A stretch of DNA of 64,000 bases from Jatrophihabitans cynanchi (lineage in GTDB: Bacteria > Actinomycetota > Actinomycetes > Mycobacteriales > Jatrophihabitantaceae): NCBI RefSeq assembly GCF_027247405.1, contig NZ_CP097463.1:4030001-4094000 (forward strand). The letters run 5' to 3'. Made by a program: the position numbers and the translations under genes. Below, one piece after another: positions 19,752 through 28,097 of this stretch. A model generated the notes under the pieces. That model was given only the letters and a program-made list of their open reading frames with translations. It ran no database searches and was not told the origin of the DNA. How positions within the stretch are numbered: position 1 is the stretch's first letter; the number at the start of each line of letters is the position of its first letter.

Positions 19752-19788
19752 GGGGTCAGGGGACGGGCGGGGGTCAGGGGACGGGCGG
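19752..19788. repeat. 18-bp-period G-rich duplication carrying a stop codon
   Basis: GGGGTCAGGGGACGGGCGG occurs at 19752-19770 and 19770-19788. On the minus strand each copy contains an in-frame TGA, so the coiled-coil gene has its stop codon duplicated 18 nt downstream. The G-runs could form a quadruplex. Confidence 0.75.
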
Positions 19789-20703
19789 GGGGTCCGTGCG
19801 CGCTGCGTCCAGGGCGGTGCCCAGGTCGGCGTGCAGGGTGCGCAGCGTGGCATGCACCTGCTCGCGGTGGGCCTGCAGCCGCTGCACCTCCGCGTGCGCG
19901 GCGTCCACCAGCGCGCGTGCCTGCGCGTGCGCCTCGCTGACGATCCGCTCCGCCTCGGCGTGCGCCTGCACCCGCTCCTGCTCGATCGCCTCGTTCTCGT
20001 GCGTGCGGCGCGCGCGCAGCGTGATCTCGAAGTCCTCGTCCGCCTGGCTGCGCGCCGCCGCGGACGCCGCGTCCAGCCTGTTCCGCTCGGCCTCGTGCTC
20101 GGCGTCCAGCCTGGTGCGCTCGGCCTCGGCCTGACGGCTGAGCTGGTCCTCGTCGGCGCGGGCCCGTGCGGTGCTCGCGGCCAGCTGGGCCTCGACCTCG
20201 GTGCGCCGCTGCTCGGCCTCGGCCAGCCGCCGCCGGAACGTCTCGTCGGCCTCGGCGAGGCGCTGGGTGGCCTGCGCGAGGATCCGCTCGGACTCGGCGT
20301 GTGCCGCGGCCCGGGTGCGCGCCGCGCCGTCGGACGCGCCGTTGCGCAACTGCTCGGCCTGCGCCTCGCTCTCGGTCCGGATCCGCACCGCCTCGGCCTG
20401 CGCGGTCTCGACCATCTGGCGCACCCGGGCGTCGACGTTCTCCGGCGTGATGGTTTCGGTCGCCGCGCGCAGCTGCCGGCGCAGCGACTCGATCTGTGCC
20501 CCCGCGCTCGCCAACTGGGCCGCCATGTCGGCACTGCGTGCGGTCGCCGAGTCACGCTCGGCCAGCGACGCGCGCAGCTCCTCCTCCAGTTGGGCGAGGA
20601 ACTGGTCGACCTGCGCGCGGTCGTAGCCGCGCATCGCGGGATCGAACCCGCGATGCGCATCGGTCAGGATGGGCAGGACGTCCGAGGCTTGGTCCGGGCT
20701 CAT
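19774..20703 (-). CDS. DivIVA-domain coiled-coil protein
   Basis: 309 residues. The N-terminal segment FDPAMRGYDRAQVDQFL (about 20-36) matches the DivIVA/Wag31-type membrane-targeting motif (GYD..VD.FL). The rest is almost entirely charged, Ala/Glu/Arg-rich coiled coil. A Pro-rich C-terminus (DPPPVP) ends it. Such proteins act as polar or septal scaffolds in actinobacteria; this one is not the canonical Wag31, which sits in the dcw cluster. ATG 20703 is chosen because the family motif starts about 20 residues after it and upstream codons are low quality. Confidence 0.8.
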   Translation of the reverse strand: MSPDQASDVLPILTDAHRGFDPAMRGYDRAQVDQFLAQLEEELRASLAERDSATARSADMAAQLASAGAQIESLRRQLRAATETITPENVDARVRQMVETAQAEAVRIRTESEAQAEQLRNGASDGAARTRAAAHAESERILAQATQRLAEADETFRRRLAEAEQRRTEVEAQLAASTARARADEDQLSRQAEAERTRLDAEHEAERNRLDAASAAARSQADEDFEITLRARRTHENEAIEQERVQAHAEAERIVSEAHAQARALVDAAHAEVQRLQAHREQVHATLRTLHADLGTALDAARTDPPPVP

Positions 20704-20752
20704 GACGACAATCTTCGCACTTCGTCTGCGCCCGCCCCAAGCGCTTCGCCGC

Positions 20753-22084
20753 TCAGCGGCCGCGGAACCGGTTGATCTGGTCCAGGTGCTCGGCGCGCAG
20801 GTGCTCGTCGCGCACACCCAGCCCCTCCTGCGGGGCCAGGCATAGCACGGCGACCTTGCCCTGGTGCAGGTTGCGGTGCACGTCGTAGGTGGCCTGCCCG
20901 GTCTCCTCCAGCGTGTACACCCGCGACACGGTGGGGTGGATGGCCCCCTTGGCGATGAGCCGGTTGGCCTCCCACGACTCGCGGTAGTTCGCGAAGTGCG
21001 AGCCGATGATGCGCTTGAGGTTCATCCACAGATACCGGTTGTCGTACTCGTGCATGAACCCGGAGGTCGCCGCGCAGGTCACGATCGTGCCGCCGCGTCT
21101 GGCCACGTACACCGAGGCGCCGAAGGTCTCGCGGCCCGGATGCTCGAAGACGATGTCCGGGTCGTCGCCGCCGGTCAGCTCACGGATCTTCGCCCCGAAC
21201 CGCTTCCATTCGCGCGGGTCCTGGGTCTGCTCGTCCGACCAGAAGTGGTAGTCCTCGGCGGTCCGGTCGATGATCAGCTCCGCCCCCATCCGCCGGCACA
21301 GATCGGCCTTCTCCGGCGAGGACACCACGCACACCGGGATCGCGCCGCCGTTGAGCGCGAACTGCGTCGCGTAGCCGCCCAGGCCGCCGGACGCGCCCCA
21401 GATCAGCACGACGTCGCCCTGCTTCATGGCCGCGCCGTTGTGGCTGACCAGCTGCCGGTAGGCGGTCGAGTTCACCAGCCCGGGGGAGGCGGCCTCCTCC
21501 CAGCTCAGATGGGCCGGCTTGGGCATGAGCTGGTTCGACTTCACCAGCGCGAGCTCGGCCAGCCCGCCGAAGTTCGTCTCGAAGCCCCAGATGCGCTGCT
21601 GCGGGTCCATCATCGTGTCGTCGTGGCCCTGCGGGTCCTCCAGTTCGACCGACAGGCAGTGCGCGACGACCTCGTCCCCGGCCTTCCAGCGGGTGACGCC
21701 CGCTCCCACCCGCAGCACCACGCCGGCCAGGTCCGAACCCACGACGTGATACGGCTGGTCGTGCTTGCGCGCCAACTCGGACGACCGGCCGTAGCGCTTG
21801 AGGAAGTCGAAGGTGGACACCGGCTCGAAGATCGACGTCCAGACGGTGTTGTAGTTGATCGCGCTCGCCATCACCGCGACCAGCGCCTCGCCGGGACCGA
21901 GTTCCGGGGTCGGGGTGTCCTGCACGTGCAGGCTCTTGCGCGGGTCCTTGTCCTTGCTCGCCAGGCCTTCGAACATGCCGACCTCGTCGGCGAGCACGGC
22001 CACCCCGCGGTAGTGCTCCGGGACGGGCAGTTCGGCGAGCGCGGCGAGGTCGTCGTTCAGGATCGCGTTACGGATGTCGTCCAC
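20753..22084 (-). CDS. ccr: Crotonyl-CoA carboxylase/reductase
   Basis: 443-residue MDR-superfamily enzyme that reductively carboxylates crotonyl-CoA to (2S)-ethylmalonyl-CoA with NADPH and CO2. The NADPH fold is IWGASGGLGGYATQ. All four CO2-pocket residues known from Kitasatospora CCR are conserved with an offset of two: Asn79 (NYNTVW), Phe168-Glu169 (WGFETNFGG) and His363 (GSHFANY). This supports true carboxylation rather than simple reduction. GTG 22084 follows GGAGGCCCTCCC. It lies 66 nt downstream of the epimerase gene on the same strand, with its own candidate promoter/operator between. Confidence 0.95.
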   Translation of the reverse strand: MDDIRNAILNDDLAALAELPVPEHYRGVAVLADEVGMFEGLASKDKDPRKSLHVQDTPTPELGPGEALVAVMASAINYNTVWTSIFEPVSTFDFLKRYGRSSELARKHDQPYHVVGSDLAGVVLRVGAGVTRWKAGDEVVAHCLSVELEDPQGHDDTMMDPQQRIWGFETNFGGLAELALVKSNQLMPKPAHLSWEEAASPGLVNSTAYRQLVSHNGAAMKQGDVVLIWGASGGLGGYATQFALNGGAIPVCVVSSPEKADLCRRMGAELIIDRTAEDYHFWSDEQTQDPREWKRFGAKIRELTGGDDPDIVFEHPGRETFGASVYVARRGGTIVTCAATSGFMHEYDNRYLWMNLKRIIGSHFANYRESWEANRLIAKGAIHPTVSRVYTLEETGQATYDVHRNLHQGKVAVLCLAPQEGLGVRDEHLRAEHLDQINRFRGR

Positions 22085-22130
22085 GGGAGGGCCTCCACGA
22101 AAGGGTGGGTGGTCGGGCGTGCGGCAGATG

Positions 22131-22144
22131 TTACTAGCCGGTAA
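22131..22144. promoter_or_regulatory. Candidate operator TTAC-N6-GTAA upstream of ccr
   Basis: TTACTAGCCGGTAA is an interrupted palindrome in an AT-richer patch of the epimerase-ccr gap. On the minus strand TAGTAACAT could be part of the -10 of ccr. The layout suggests a TetR-like acyl-CoA-responsive repressor site; the regulator is not identified. Confidence 0.4.
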
Positions 22145-22150
22145 TTTAGC

Positions 22151-22576
22151 TCACTGCGCGGCTGACGGCTCGACGAGTTCGACGAGCACCCCGCCGGCGT
22201 CCTTGGGATGGATGAAGTTCACCCGGCTGTCCGCGGTGCCGCGGCGCGGCTCGTCGTACAGCAGCCGAAGCCCCTTGTCACGCAGTGTCCGGCACACCGC
22301 GTCCAGGTTCTCGACGGTGTAGGCGACCTGCTGCACGCCCGGCCCGTTGCGTCCGATGAACTTGGCGATCGTCGACTCCTCGGTGAGCGGGGCGAGCAGT
22401 TGGACCTGCGTCGTGCCGTCGCCGACAGCGAGCATCGCCTCGCGGACGCCCTGCTCCTCGTTGACCTCCTCGTGCACGCTCTGCACCCCGAACGTGTCGG
22501 CGTAGAAGGCGATTGCGGCGTCCAGGTCGGGCACGGCGATGCCGACGTGGTCGATCTTCGTGAACAGACTGGTCAT
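22151..22576 (-). CDS. mce: Methylmalonyl-CoA/ethylmalonyl-CoA epimerase
   Basis: 141-residue vicinal-oxygen-chelate protein with two beta-alpha-beta-beta-beta repeats. The metal-binding His is in [19 protein letters not shown], and the second repeat starts [30 protein letters not shown] is the characteristic C-terminus. It interconverts 2S and 2R malonyl-CoA derivatives, needed between Ccr and the mutase. ATG 22576 is used; an ATG 6 nt upstream (MAMTSLF) is equally possible. It is divergent from the thiolase gene, as Rv1322A is from fadA4-type neighbours in mycobacteria. Confidence 0.93.
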   Translation of the reverse strand: MTSLFTKIDHVGIAVPDLDAAIAFYADTFGVQSVHEEVNEEQGVREAMLAVGDGTTQVQLLAPLTEESTIAKFIGRNGPGVQQVAYTVENLDAVCRTLRDKGLRLLYDEPRRGTADSRVNFIHPKDAGGVLVELVEPSAAQ

Positions 22577-22739
22577 GGCCATCTGCCAATCGTGGCAACT
22601 GAGACCGCTTCCGGCGACCCGGGCGTGCCGATGTTCACATTCGCCTTGCCCGCGCGGCTGGTTACAGTGGGCTGTTAGCCGAACTGCGCGGTCGGGGTGT
22701 CGGCGACGCCTGGCGCCCGGCCCAACGAGGAGGAACGCC

Positions 22740-23924
22740 ATGGCTGGATCGGTCATCGTCGGCGGTGCACGCACGCCCATGGGGCGCCTGCTCGGATCGC
22801 TCAAGAGCCTCTCGGGCGCGGACCTCGGCGCCGTGGCGATCAAGGCAGCGCTCGAGCGTGCCGGTGTCGCGGCCGACCAGGTGCAGTACGTGATCATGGG
22901 GCAGGTGCTGCAGGCGGGCGCCGGTCAGATCCCGGCGCGCCAGGCCGCGCACAAGGCGGGGATCCCGCTGAACGTGCCGGCGCTGACCATCAACAAGGTG
23001 TGCCTGTCCGGGCTGGACGCGATCGCACTCGCCGACCAGTTGATCCGCGCCGGCGAGTTCGACATCATCGTCGCCGGCGGCCAGGAGTCGATGACCAACG
23101 CGCCGCACCTGCTGCCCAAGTCGCGTGAAGGCTTCAAGTACGGCTCGATCGAGATGCTCGACGCGATGGCCTTCGACGGGCTGACCGACATCTTCGAGAA
23201 CATCCCGATGGGCGAGTCGACCGACAACGTCAACAAGCGGCTCTCGCTCACCCGTGAGGAGCAGGACGAGTTCTCCGCCCGTTCGCACCAGCGTGCCGCG
23301 CTCGCCCAGAAGAACGGCGTGTTCGACGAGGAGATCACGCCGGTGCTGATCCCGCAGCGCAAGGGCGACCCGATCGAGTTCCGGGAGGACGAGGGCATCC
23401 GCGGCGACACCACGGTCGAATCGCTGGCCAAGCTGCGTCCGGCATTCACGAAGGACGGGACGATCACGGCGGGGTCGTCCTCGCAGATCTCTGACGGCGC
23501 GTGCGCGGTCGTGGTGATGAGCAGGGCGAAGGCCGAGGAGCTGGGGTTGAGCTGGCTGGCCGAGGTCGGTGCGCACGGCAACGTCGCCGGCCCGGATAAC
23601 TCGCTGCAGTCGCAGCCGTCCAACGCGATCAAGGACGCGCTGCGCAAGGAGAACCTGCAGGTGTCCGACCTGGACCTGATCGAGATCAACGAGGCGTTCG
23701 CTGCCGTCGGCGTGCAGTCGATGCGCGATCTCGGCGTCAGCGCGGACATCGTCAACGTCAACGGCGGCGCGATCGCGCTGGGGCATCCGATCGGCATGTC
23801 CGGCGCCCGCCTGGCCCTCACCCTCGCGTACGAGCTGAAGCGGCGCGGCGGAGGTACCGGTGCGGCCGCGCTGTGCGGTGGCGGCGGCCAGGGCGACGCC
23901 CTGATCCTGCACGTGCCTGCCTGA
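22740..23924 (+). CDS. Acetyl-CoA acetyltransferase (thiolase)
   Basis: 394 residues. The acyl-accepting Cys is in [11 protein letters not shown] (about residue 88). The His of [10 protein letters not shown] and the second Cys of [11 protein letters not shown] complete the active site. It condenses two acetyl-CoA or cleaves acetoacetyl-CoA, the entry step of the ethylmalonyl-CoA route. ATG 22740 follows the strong ribosome site ACGAGGAGGAACGCC. meaB follows 5 nt after the stop, suggesting an operon. It is the positional counterpart of mycobacterial fadA4. Confidence 0.95.
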   Translation: MAGSVIVGGARTPMGRLLGSLKSLSGADLGAVAIKAALERAGVAADQVQYVIMGQVLQAGAGQIPARQAAHKAGIPLNVPALTINKVCLSGLDAIALADQLIRAGEFDIIVAGGQESMTNAPHLLPKSREGFKYGSIEMLDAMAFDGLTDIFENIPMGESTDNVNKRLSLTREEQDEFSARSHQRAALAQKNGVFDEEITPVLIPQRKGDPIEFREDEGIRGDTTVESLAKLRPAFTKDGTITAGSSSQISDGACAVVVMSRAKAEELGLSWLAEVGAHGNVAGPDNSLQSQPSNAIKDALRKENLQVSDLDLIEINEAFAAVGVQSMRDLGVSADIVNVNGGAIALGHPIGMSGARLALTLAYELKRRGGGTGAAALCGGGGQGDALILHVPA

Positions 23925-23929
23925 CCGCG

Positions 23930-24898
23930 ATGGCTGGCTCTCGGCGCACGGTCGACGTCGCCGAGTTGGTCGAGCGCGCGCGCGCCGGGGAGGCCCGTGC
24001 GGTCGCCCGGCTGATCTCGCTCGTCGAGAACGACTCGCCGCGGCTGCGTGAGGTCGCGGCCGCACTCGCGCCGCACGGCGGGCATGCGCAGGTCGTCGGG
24101 TTGACCGGCTCGCCCGGCGTCGGCAAGTCGACGTCGACGTCCGTGCTCGTGACGGCGCTGCGTGCCGAGGGCAAGCGCGTGGGCGTGCTCGCGGTCGATC
24201 CGTCCTCGCCGTTCTCCGGCGGTGCCCTGCTCGGTGACCGGGTCCGGATGCAGGACCATGCCACCGACGACGGCGTGTTCATCCGGTCGATGGCCTCGCG
24301 CGGGCAGCTCGGTGGGTTGTCCGCGGCCGTGCCTCAGGCGCTGCGCGTTCTCGACGCTGCGCGCTGCGACGTGGTGCTGGTGGAGACCGTGGGGGTCGGC
24401 CAGGCAGAGGTCGAGATCGCCTCGCTGGCGGACACCACGATCGTGCTGCTCGCACCGGGGATGGGCGACGGCATTCAGGCGGCGAAGGCGGGGATCCTGG
24501 AGATCGCCGACATCTTCGTGGTGAACAAGGCCGACCGCGACGGCGCCGACCAGGTTGCCCGCGATCTGCGCTACATGCAGTCACTCGGCGGCCGGCACAG
24601 CGAGGCCGGCGCCTGGCGGCCCCCGATCGTCAAGACGGTGGCGGCGCGCGGCGAGGGCGTGGACAAGGTGGTCGCGGCGATCGCCAAGCACGCCGACTGG
24701 ATGCAGCGGCACGGCGTGTTGGCGGAGCGGCGCCGGGCGCGGGCAGCCAGCGAGATCGAGGCGATCGCGCTGGGTGAGGTCCGTCAGCGCTTCGCGTCGG
24801 TGCACGGCTCGGCCGCGCTGGACGCCGCGGCCGCGCGGGTCGTCGCGGGCGAGACCGATCCGTACACGGCGGCCGGCGAGCTCGTCGAGGCGCTGTAG
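23930..24898 (+). CDS. meaB: MeaB/ArgK-family GTPase, mutase chaperone
   Basis: 322-residue G3E GTPase that gates adenosylcobalamin delivery to, and protects, methylmalonyl-CoA-type mutases. Motifs: P-loop GSPGVGKST near residue 64, ETVGVGQAEVEI as G3, NKADRDGA as G4. GDRVRMQDHATDDGVFIRSM is a family signature (GDRVRMQDH then GVFIRSMASRG). ATG 23930 gives the expected N-terminus VAELVERARAGEARAVARLI. It partners with Ecm and IcmA in this window; co-transcription with thiolase links it to the same pathway. Confidence 0.93.
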   Translation: MAGSRRTVDVAELVERARAGEARAVARLISLVENDSPRLREVAAALAPHGGHAQVVGLTGSPGVGKSTSTSVLVTALRAEGKRVGVLAVDPSSPFSGGALLGDRVRMQDHATDDGVFIRSMASRGQLGGLSAAVPQALRVLDAARCDVVLVETVGVGQAEVEIASLADTTIVLLAPGMGDGIQAAKAGILEIADIFVVNKADRDGADQVARDLRYMQSLGGRHSEAGAWRPPIVKTVAARGEGVDKVVAAIAKHADWMQRHGVLAERRRARAASEIEAIALGEVRQRFASVHGSAALDAAAARVVAGETDPYTAAGELVEAL

Positions 24899-24902
24899 CG
24901 CC

Positions 24903-25673
24903 TCAGCCGCGTTCGCCCGCCGGTCCGGCCGCGGAGTGTTCGACCTCGAGCAGTGACACCTCGTGCAGCGATCGCTCGTAGGCCGCGTGCCCGCCGCGGA
25001 TCCCGAACAGGCGCTTGCTGAACAGCAGGTACAGGACCGCGGCGACGTTCACCACGAGAATGGTGACCTTGAGCCAGCTCAGCTTCTCGGTGAGCTCGTA
25101 GACTTCGAGCGGGATGAAGATCGTCGTGCCCACAACCGCGACGTACTCGCCCCAGCGCCGCAGCGACCACAGGCCGACACCCTCGGTGATCTGCAGTGCG
25201 CCGTACACCATCAGCCCGGCCGCGATCAGATTCAGCGTCGACGGCTTGGCGTTCAGCGCCTTCTCGATCGCATGGATGGTGCTGGAGTCGGACACGTTGA
25301 AGTGGATCTGGTCGAAGAACGGCTGCAGTGATTTCAGGTCGCGCTCGAACAGTTGGTGCAGGCCGACCTGGGTGCTCTTGAGCCGTAGCACCCCGACGCC
25401 GAGCAGTACCAGGACTATGCCGCGCACCCACCGTTCGAGGGCGAGCGCGCGGAGGATGAAGGCGGCCCGCAGTGCCTTGCCGCGCAGCAGGACCGGCGCC
25501 TGCTCGGCCGGGCCGGCGCCGTGCGGAGCTCCCAGAACGTAGCTACCACAGCGCAGGCACCGCCAGGCTTCGCCCAGCGGAGTGCTCGCCTCCAGCTTGG
25601 TGCGGAACTCCGCCTCGTCCGGCCGGTAGGTGAGATGGCCGTGCCGCGAGCATGAGCGGAGGTTCCAATCCAC
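24903..25673 (-). CDS. DUF2127 membrane protein with N-terminal zinc-ribbon-like segment
   Basis: 256 residues. The N-terminus has CSRHGHLTYRPDE and WRCLRCGSYV, a Cys/His pattern that could bind zinc. The rest is a membrane domain with four helices around 85-105, 155-175, 185-205 and 210-230 (WVRGIVLVLLGVGVLRL; LIAAGLMVYGALQITEG; VAVVGTTIFIPLEVYEL; VTILVVNVAAVLYLLFS), matching DUF2127. Function unknown. The GTG start is chosen because the upstream frame runs through the repeat array and looks non-coding. It converges on meaB with a 4-nt gap. Confidence 0.75.
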   Translation of the reverse strand: MDWNLRSCSRHGHLTYRPDEAEFRTKLEASTPLGEAWRCLRCGSYVLGAPHGAGPAEQAPVLLRGKALRAAFILRALALERWVRGIVLVLLGVGVLRLKSTQVGLHQLFERDLKSLQPFFDQIHFNVSDSSTIHAIEKALNAKPSTLNLIAAGLMVYGALQITEGVGLWSLRRWGEYVAVVGTTIFIPLEVYELTEKLSWLKVTILVVNVAAVLYLLFSKRLFGIRGGHAAYERSLHEVSLLEVEHSAAGPAGERG

Positions 25674-26362
25674 GATCGCGCAGCCTAGACGTTCCCGGGC
25701 CGTCCAGCCGTCTAGGTTGACAGCGTGTACATCCCGCCGTTCAACGCTGTCGCCGACGAGAGCCGGCTCCGCTCGGCGAATATTCGGGCGATCGGAACAC
25801 GCGAAGCGGGAGGGGACCACAACGGGTGCAAACCCAGCAGCCCAGCGCGAAGGCAACCCGGCAGCGCGAACCGGCCACGAGATGAACGACCGCCGTCGGT
25901 GCGCGCTTCCACGACGCGGAACGCGACCCGGCAGCGCGACCCCGAGCATGGATCCACCCGTCCCCGTCGGTGCGTCCTTCACCACGCGGAACGCGACCCG
26001 GCAGGGTGAGCCGAGGAGCGCCTACTTCCTCGTCGGCGACGTCCGTCTCGACAGCCCAAAGGTGACCCGGCTGCGACAGCGGAGCACGAGACGAACCGCG
26101 TCGGTCGGTGCGCGCCGTTCGCCCCAGGCGGCCCGCGAGCCGAGCAGCGACAGCCGAGACACCCGTTGCGCGGGATCGGCGACCGCGCAGCGGCAATCAC
26201 GACAGTTCCGCCGCAGTCCAGGGTCACCTCGCAGCTGCGAGCCGTGACGCGGCAGCGGAACGTTTCTAGGCTGGTGTCGATCCGGGCGACTCCCGTTCGT
26301 CGGAAGGGTGATCGGCCCGGACGGCGGGCCGGCGGTCTGACCCAGCGAAGGGGAGTGCTGAG
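25674..26362. other. 689-bp gene-poor region
   Basis: No convincing gene. Open frames here are GC-driven and lack homology or ribosome sites. It holds the 70-bp-period repeat array and, at 26267-26272, TAGGCT as a possible -10 for the YCII gene. Confidence 0.6.
25846..26240. repeat. Degenerate tandem repeat array, period about 70 bp
   Basis: The core ACCCGG recurs at 25856, 25926, 25996 and 26065 (spacings 70, 70, 69). Weaker relatives follow at about 26138 and 26226. Units 2 and 3 share the identical CGCGGAACGCGACCCGGCAG (25915-25934 and 25985-26004). A second core, GTCGGTGCG, recurs in units 1, 2 and 4. Since 70 is not a multiple of 3, a coding repeat is unlikely. Confidence 0.75.
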
Positions 26363-26716
26363 ATGTCGAAGTACCTGATCCTCATCTATGACGAGGAAGC
26401 GGCGTGGATGAACGCCAGCGAGGACGTAGCCAACGAACTGATGGCCAAGCACAACGCGTTCGGCGAGAAGAACGGCGAGGCGGTCCTGGGCGGTAACGCG
26501 CTGCAGTCGGTGTCGACCGCGACGACGCTGCGTCCGGACGGCGCGGGCGGCCTCACCGTCACGGACGGCCCGTTCGTCGAGACGAAGGAAGCCCTCGGCG
26601 GCTACTACCTGGTCGAGGCGGCCGACCTGGACGAGGCCATCGAGATGGCCCGCCAGGTGCCGCTCGCCGGTTCCTCCGGTGGCCTGGAGGTTCGACCGAT
26701 CATGGTGTTCAGCTAG
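26363..26716 (+). CDS. YCII/DGPF-domain protein
   Basis: 117 residues of the YCII-related ferredoxin-like fold. It contains the family tag TVTDGPFVETKEALGGYYLVEA and ends EVRPIMVF. Proteins with the DGPF tag are the usual genetic partners of ECF42 sigma factors, and one follows here with no intergenic base. ATG 26363 lies behind GAAGGGGAGTGCTGAG. Biochemical role unknown; a sensory or metabolic function tied to the sigma factor is inference. Confidence 0.9.
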   Translation: MSKYLILIYDEEAAWMNASEDVANELMAKHNAFGEKNGEAVLGGNALQSVSTATTLRPDGAGGLTVTDGPFVETKEALGGYYLVEAADLDEAIEMARQVPLAGSSGGLEVRPIMVFS

Positions 26717-27994
26717 GTGCCTGCGCACCCGGCGCCGCCCGGCGGCGCGGGCGACGCCGTCGCCGCAGCGGTCGCCGACGCGCATCGTCGCGAGTGGGGC
26801 TTCGTCCTCGCCGCGACGATGCGCGTGACGCGGGACTTCGATCTGGCCGAGGAGTGCGTGCAGGACGCCTATGCGCGAGCGTTGTCCACGTGGCCGGACC
26901 GGGGCGTGCCGCGGAACCCGGCCGCGTGGTTGAGCACCGTGGCACGCAATCGCGCCATCGACCAGTTGCGCCGCGAGTCGCTGTTGCGACGCGCGCTGCC
27001 CGAACTGGTGATGGACGAGTCCGCCCCGGACTACGGCGCATCCTGCGGTGACGGTGCGTCGGACATCCCGGACGACCGGCTCCGGCTGGTCTGCACCTGC
27101 TGCCACCCCGCGCTCGCCCAGTCGGCGCAGGTCGCGCTGACTCTGCGCATGCTGTGCGGCCTCAGCACCGCCGAGGTGGCGCGTGCCTTCCTGGTCAGCG
27201 AGCCGACGATGGCCGCGCGCATCACCCGTGCGAAGAAGAAGATCTCCGCCGCGCGGATCCCGTACCGGATCCCGTCCCGCGAGGACCTGCCGGCGCGCAT
27301 CGAGTCGATCCTGGCGGTCGTCTACCTGATCTTCACGTCCGGGCACGCGCCGCCGTCGGGGCCGGGTCTGGTGCGCGCGGACCTACTGGGCCGGGCACTG
27401 GACCTGGCCCGGATGCTGCACCTGCTGCTGCCCGGTGACGGTGACGTCACCGGCCTGCTCGCCCTGATCGTGCTCACCGATTCGCGGCGGGCGACCAGGC
27501 TCGATGCCGCCGGGGAACTGGTGCGCCTGCAGGACCAGGACCGCGCGCGATGGGACCGCGCGGCGATCAGCGAGGGTCAGGCGCTGACCCGCGCCGCCCT
27601 CAGGGCGCGCCCGCACGGCCGGTACGCGCTGCAGGCCGCGATCGCCGCGGTTCACGCCGGCGCCCCGAGCTGGGACGAGACCGACTGGGCCGAGGTGGTC
27701 GGGCTGTACGACGTGCTGCTCGCCGGTTGGCCGTCACCGGTCGTGGCGCTGAACCGAGCGGTCGCGGTCGGTTTCGCGGCCGGCCCGGCAGCCGGCCTGG
27801 CCGCGCTGGAACCGCTGGCGCTGGAACCGCAGCTCGCCGGTTACGGGTACCTGCCGGCCGCCCGGGCGGAGTTCCTGCAGCTGCTGGGGCAGCGGGAGCC
27901 GGCCCGGCTCGCGTACTCCGAGGCGCTGCTGCTCACCGAGAACGAGGTCGAGCGGCGGCACCTCGCCGCGCGGCTGGCCGCGCTCGAGCACTAA
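26717..27994 (+). CDS. ECF42-type RNA polymerase sigma factor with TPR-like C-terminus
   Basis: 425 residues. The sigma2 region is AEECVQDAYARALSTWPDRGVPRNPAAWL (seen as AEECVQDAYARAL then NPAAWLSTVARNRAIDQLRR). Sigma4 includes LRMLCGLSTAEVARAFLVSE. A 200-residue helical C-terminal extension with GRYALQAAIAAVHAGAPSWDETDW is diagnostic of ECF42. This group has no classic anti-sigma factor; the extension is thought to control activity. The GTG start abuts the stop of the YCII gene, so the two are coupled. Confidence 0.9.
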   Translation: MPAHPAPPGGAGDAVAAAVADAHRREWGFVLAATMRVTRDFDLAEECVQDAYARALSTWPDRGVPRNPAAWLSTVARNRAIDQLRRESLLRRALPELVMDESAPDYGASCGDGASDIPDDRLRLVCTCCHPALAQSAQVALTLRMLCGLSTAEVARAFLVSEPTMAARITRAKKKISAARIPYRIPSREDLPARIESILAVVYLIFTSGHAPPSGPGLVRADLLGRALDLARMLHLLLPGDGDVTGLLALIVLTDSRRATRLDAAGELVRLQDQDRARWDRAAISEGQALTRAALRARPHGRYALQAAIAAVHAGAPSWDETDWAEVVGLYDVLLAGWPSPVVALNRAVAVGFAAGPAAGLAALEPLALEPQLAGYGYLPAARAEFLQLLGQREPARLAYSEALLLTENEVERRHLAARLAALEH

Positions 27995-28030
27995 CCACAA
28001 AGCTGTCGTTTTGTCCCTGTCTAGGGCCGT

Positions 28031-28059
28031 TTGCCCTTGTGGTGTTTGTTGCCTAGCGT
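28031..28059 (+). promoter_or_regulatory. Promoter of the Rpf-like gene
   Basis: TTGCCC (28031-28036), 17-bp spacer, TAGCGT (28054-28059). The predicted leader is about 32 nt and includes GAGAGGA before ATG 28098. The sequence is AT-richer than its surroundings. CCACAA near 27996 and TTGTGG near 28040 form a weak inverted repeat across the region. Confidence 0.5.
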
Positions 28060-28097
28060 GGCCGGTGGTTCAGCTGTCGGCTCGAGAGGACTCACCC

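Noticed and set aside
20864-22144. Long plus-strand open frame opposite ccr (426 codons), and similar long frames opposite glgB, atpD, idsA and others
   Set aside because: They mirror real genes in very GC-rich DNA, are rich in Arg/His/Gly/Ala of low complexity and show no recognisable domain or ribosome site.
25846-26240. Possible CRISPR array (period about 70 bp)
   Set aside because: Units are degenerate along their whole length, there is no strictly conserved 28-37 bp repeat with unique spacers, and no cas gene is nearby.
25979-27346. Minus-strand 455-codon open frame over the YCII/ECF42 genes and repeats
   Set aside because: Low-complexity Arg/Gly/Ala-rich composition, no domain, and it lies opposite two well-supported genes.
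27995-28097. c-di-AMP riboswitch before the Rpf-like gene
   Set aside because: The gap is about 100 nt and half of it is promoter; the conserved ydaO-type core was not found.
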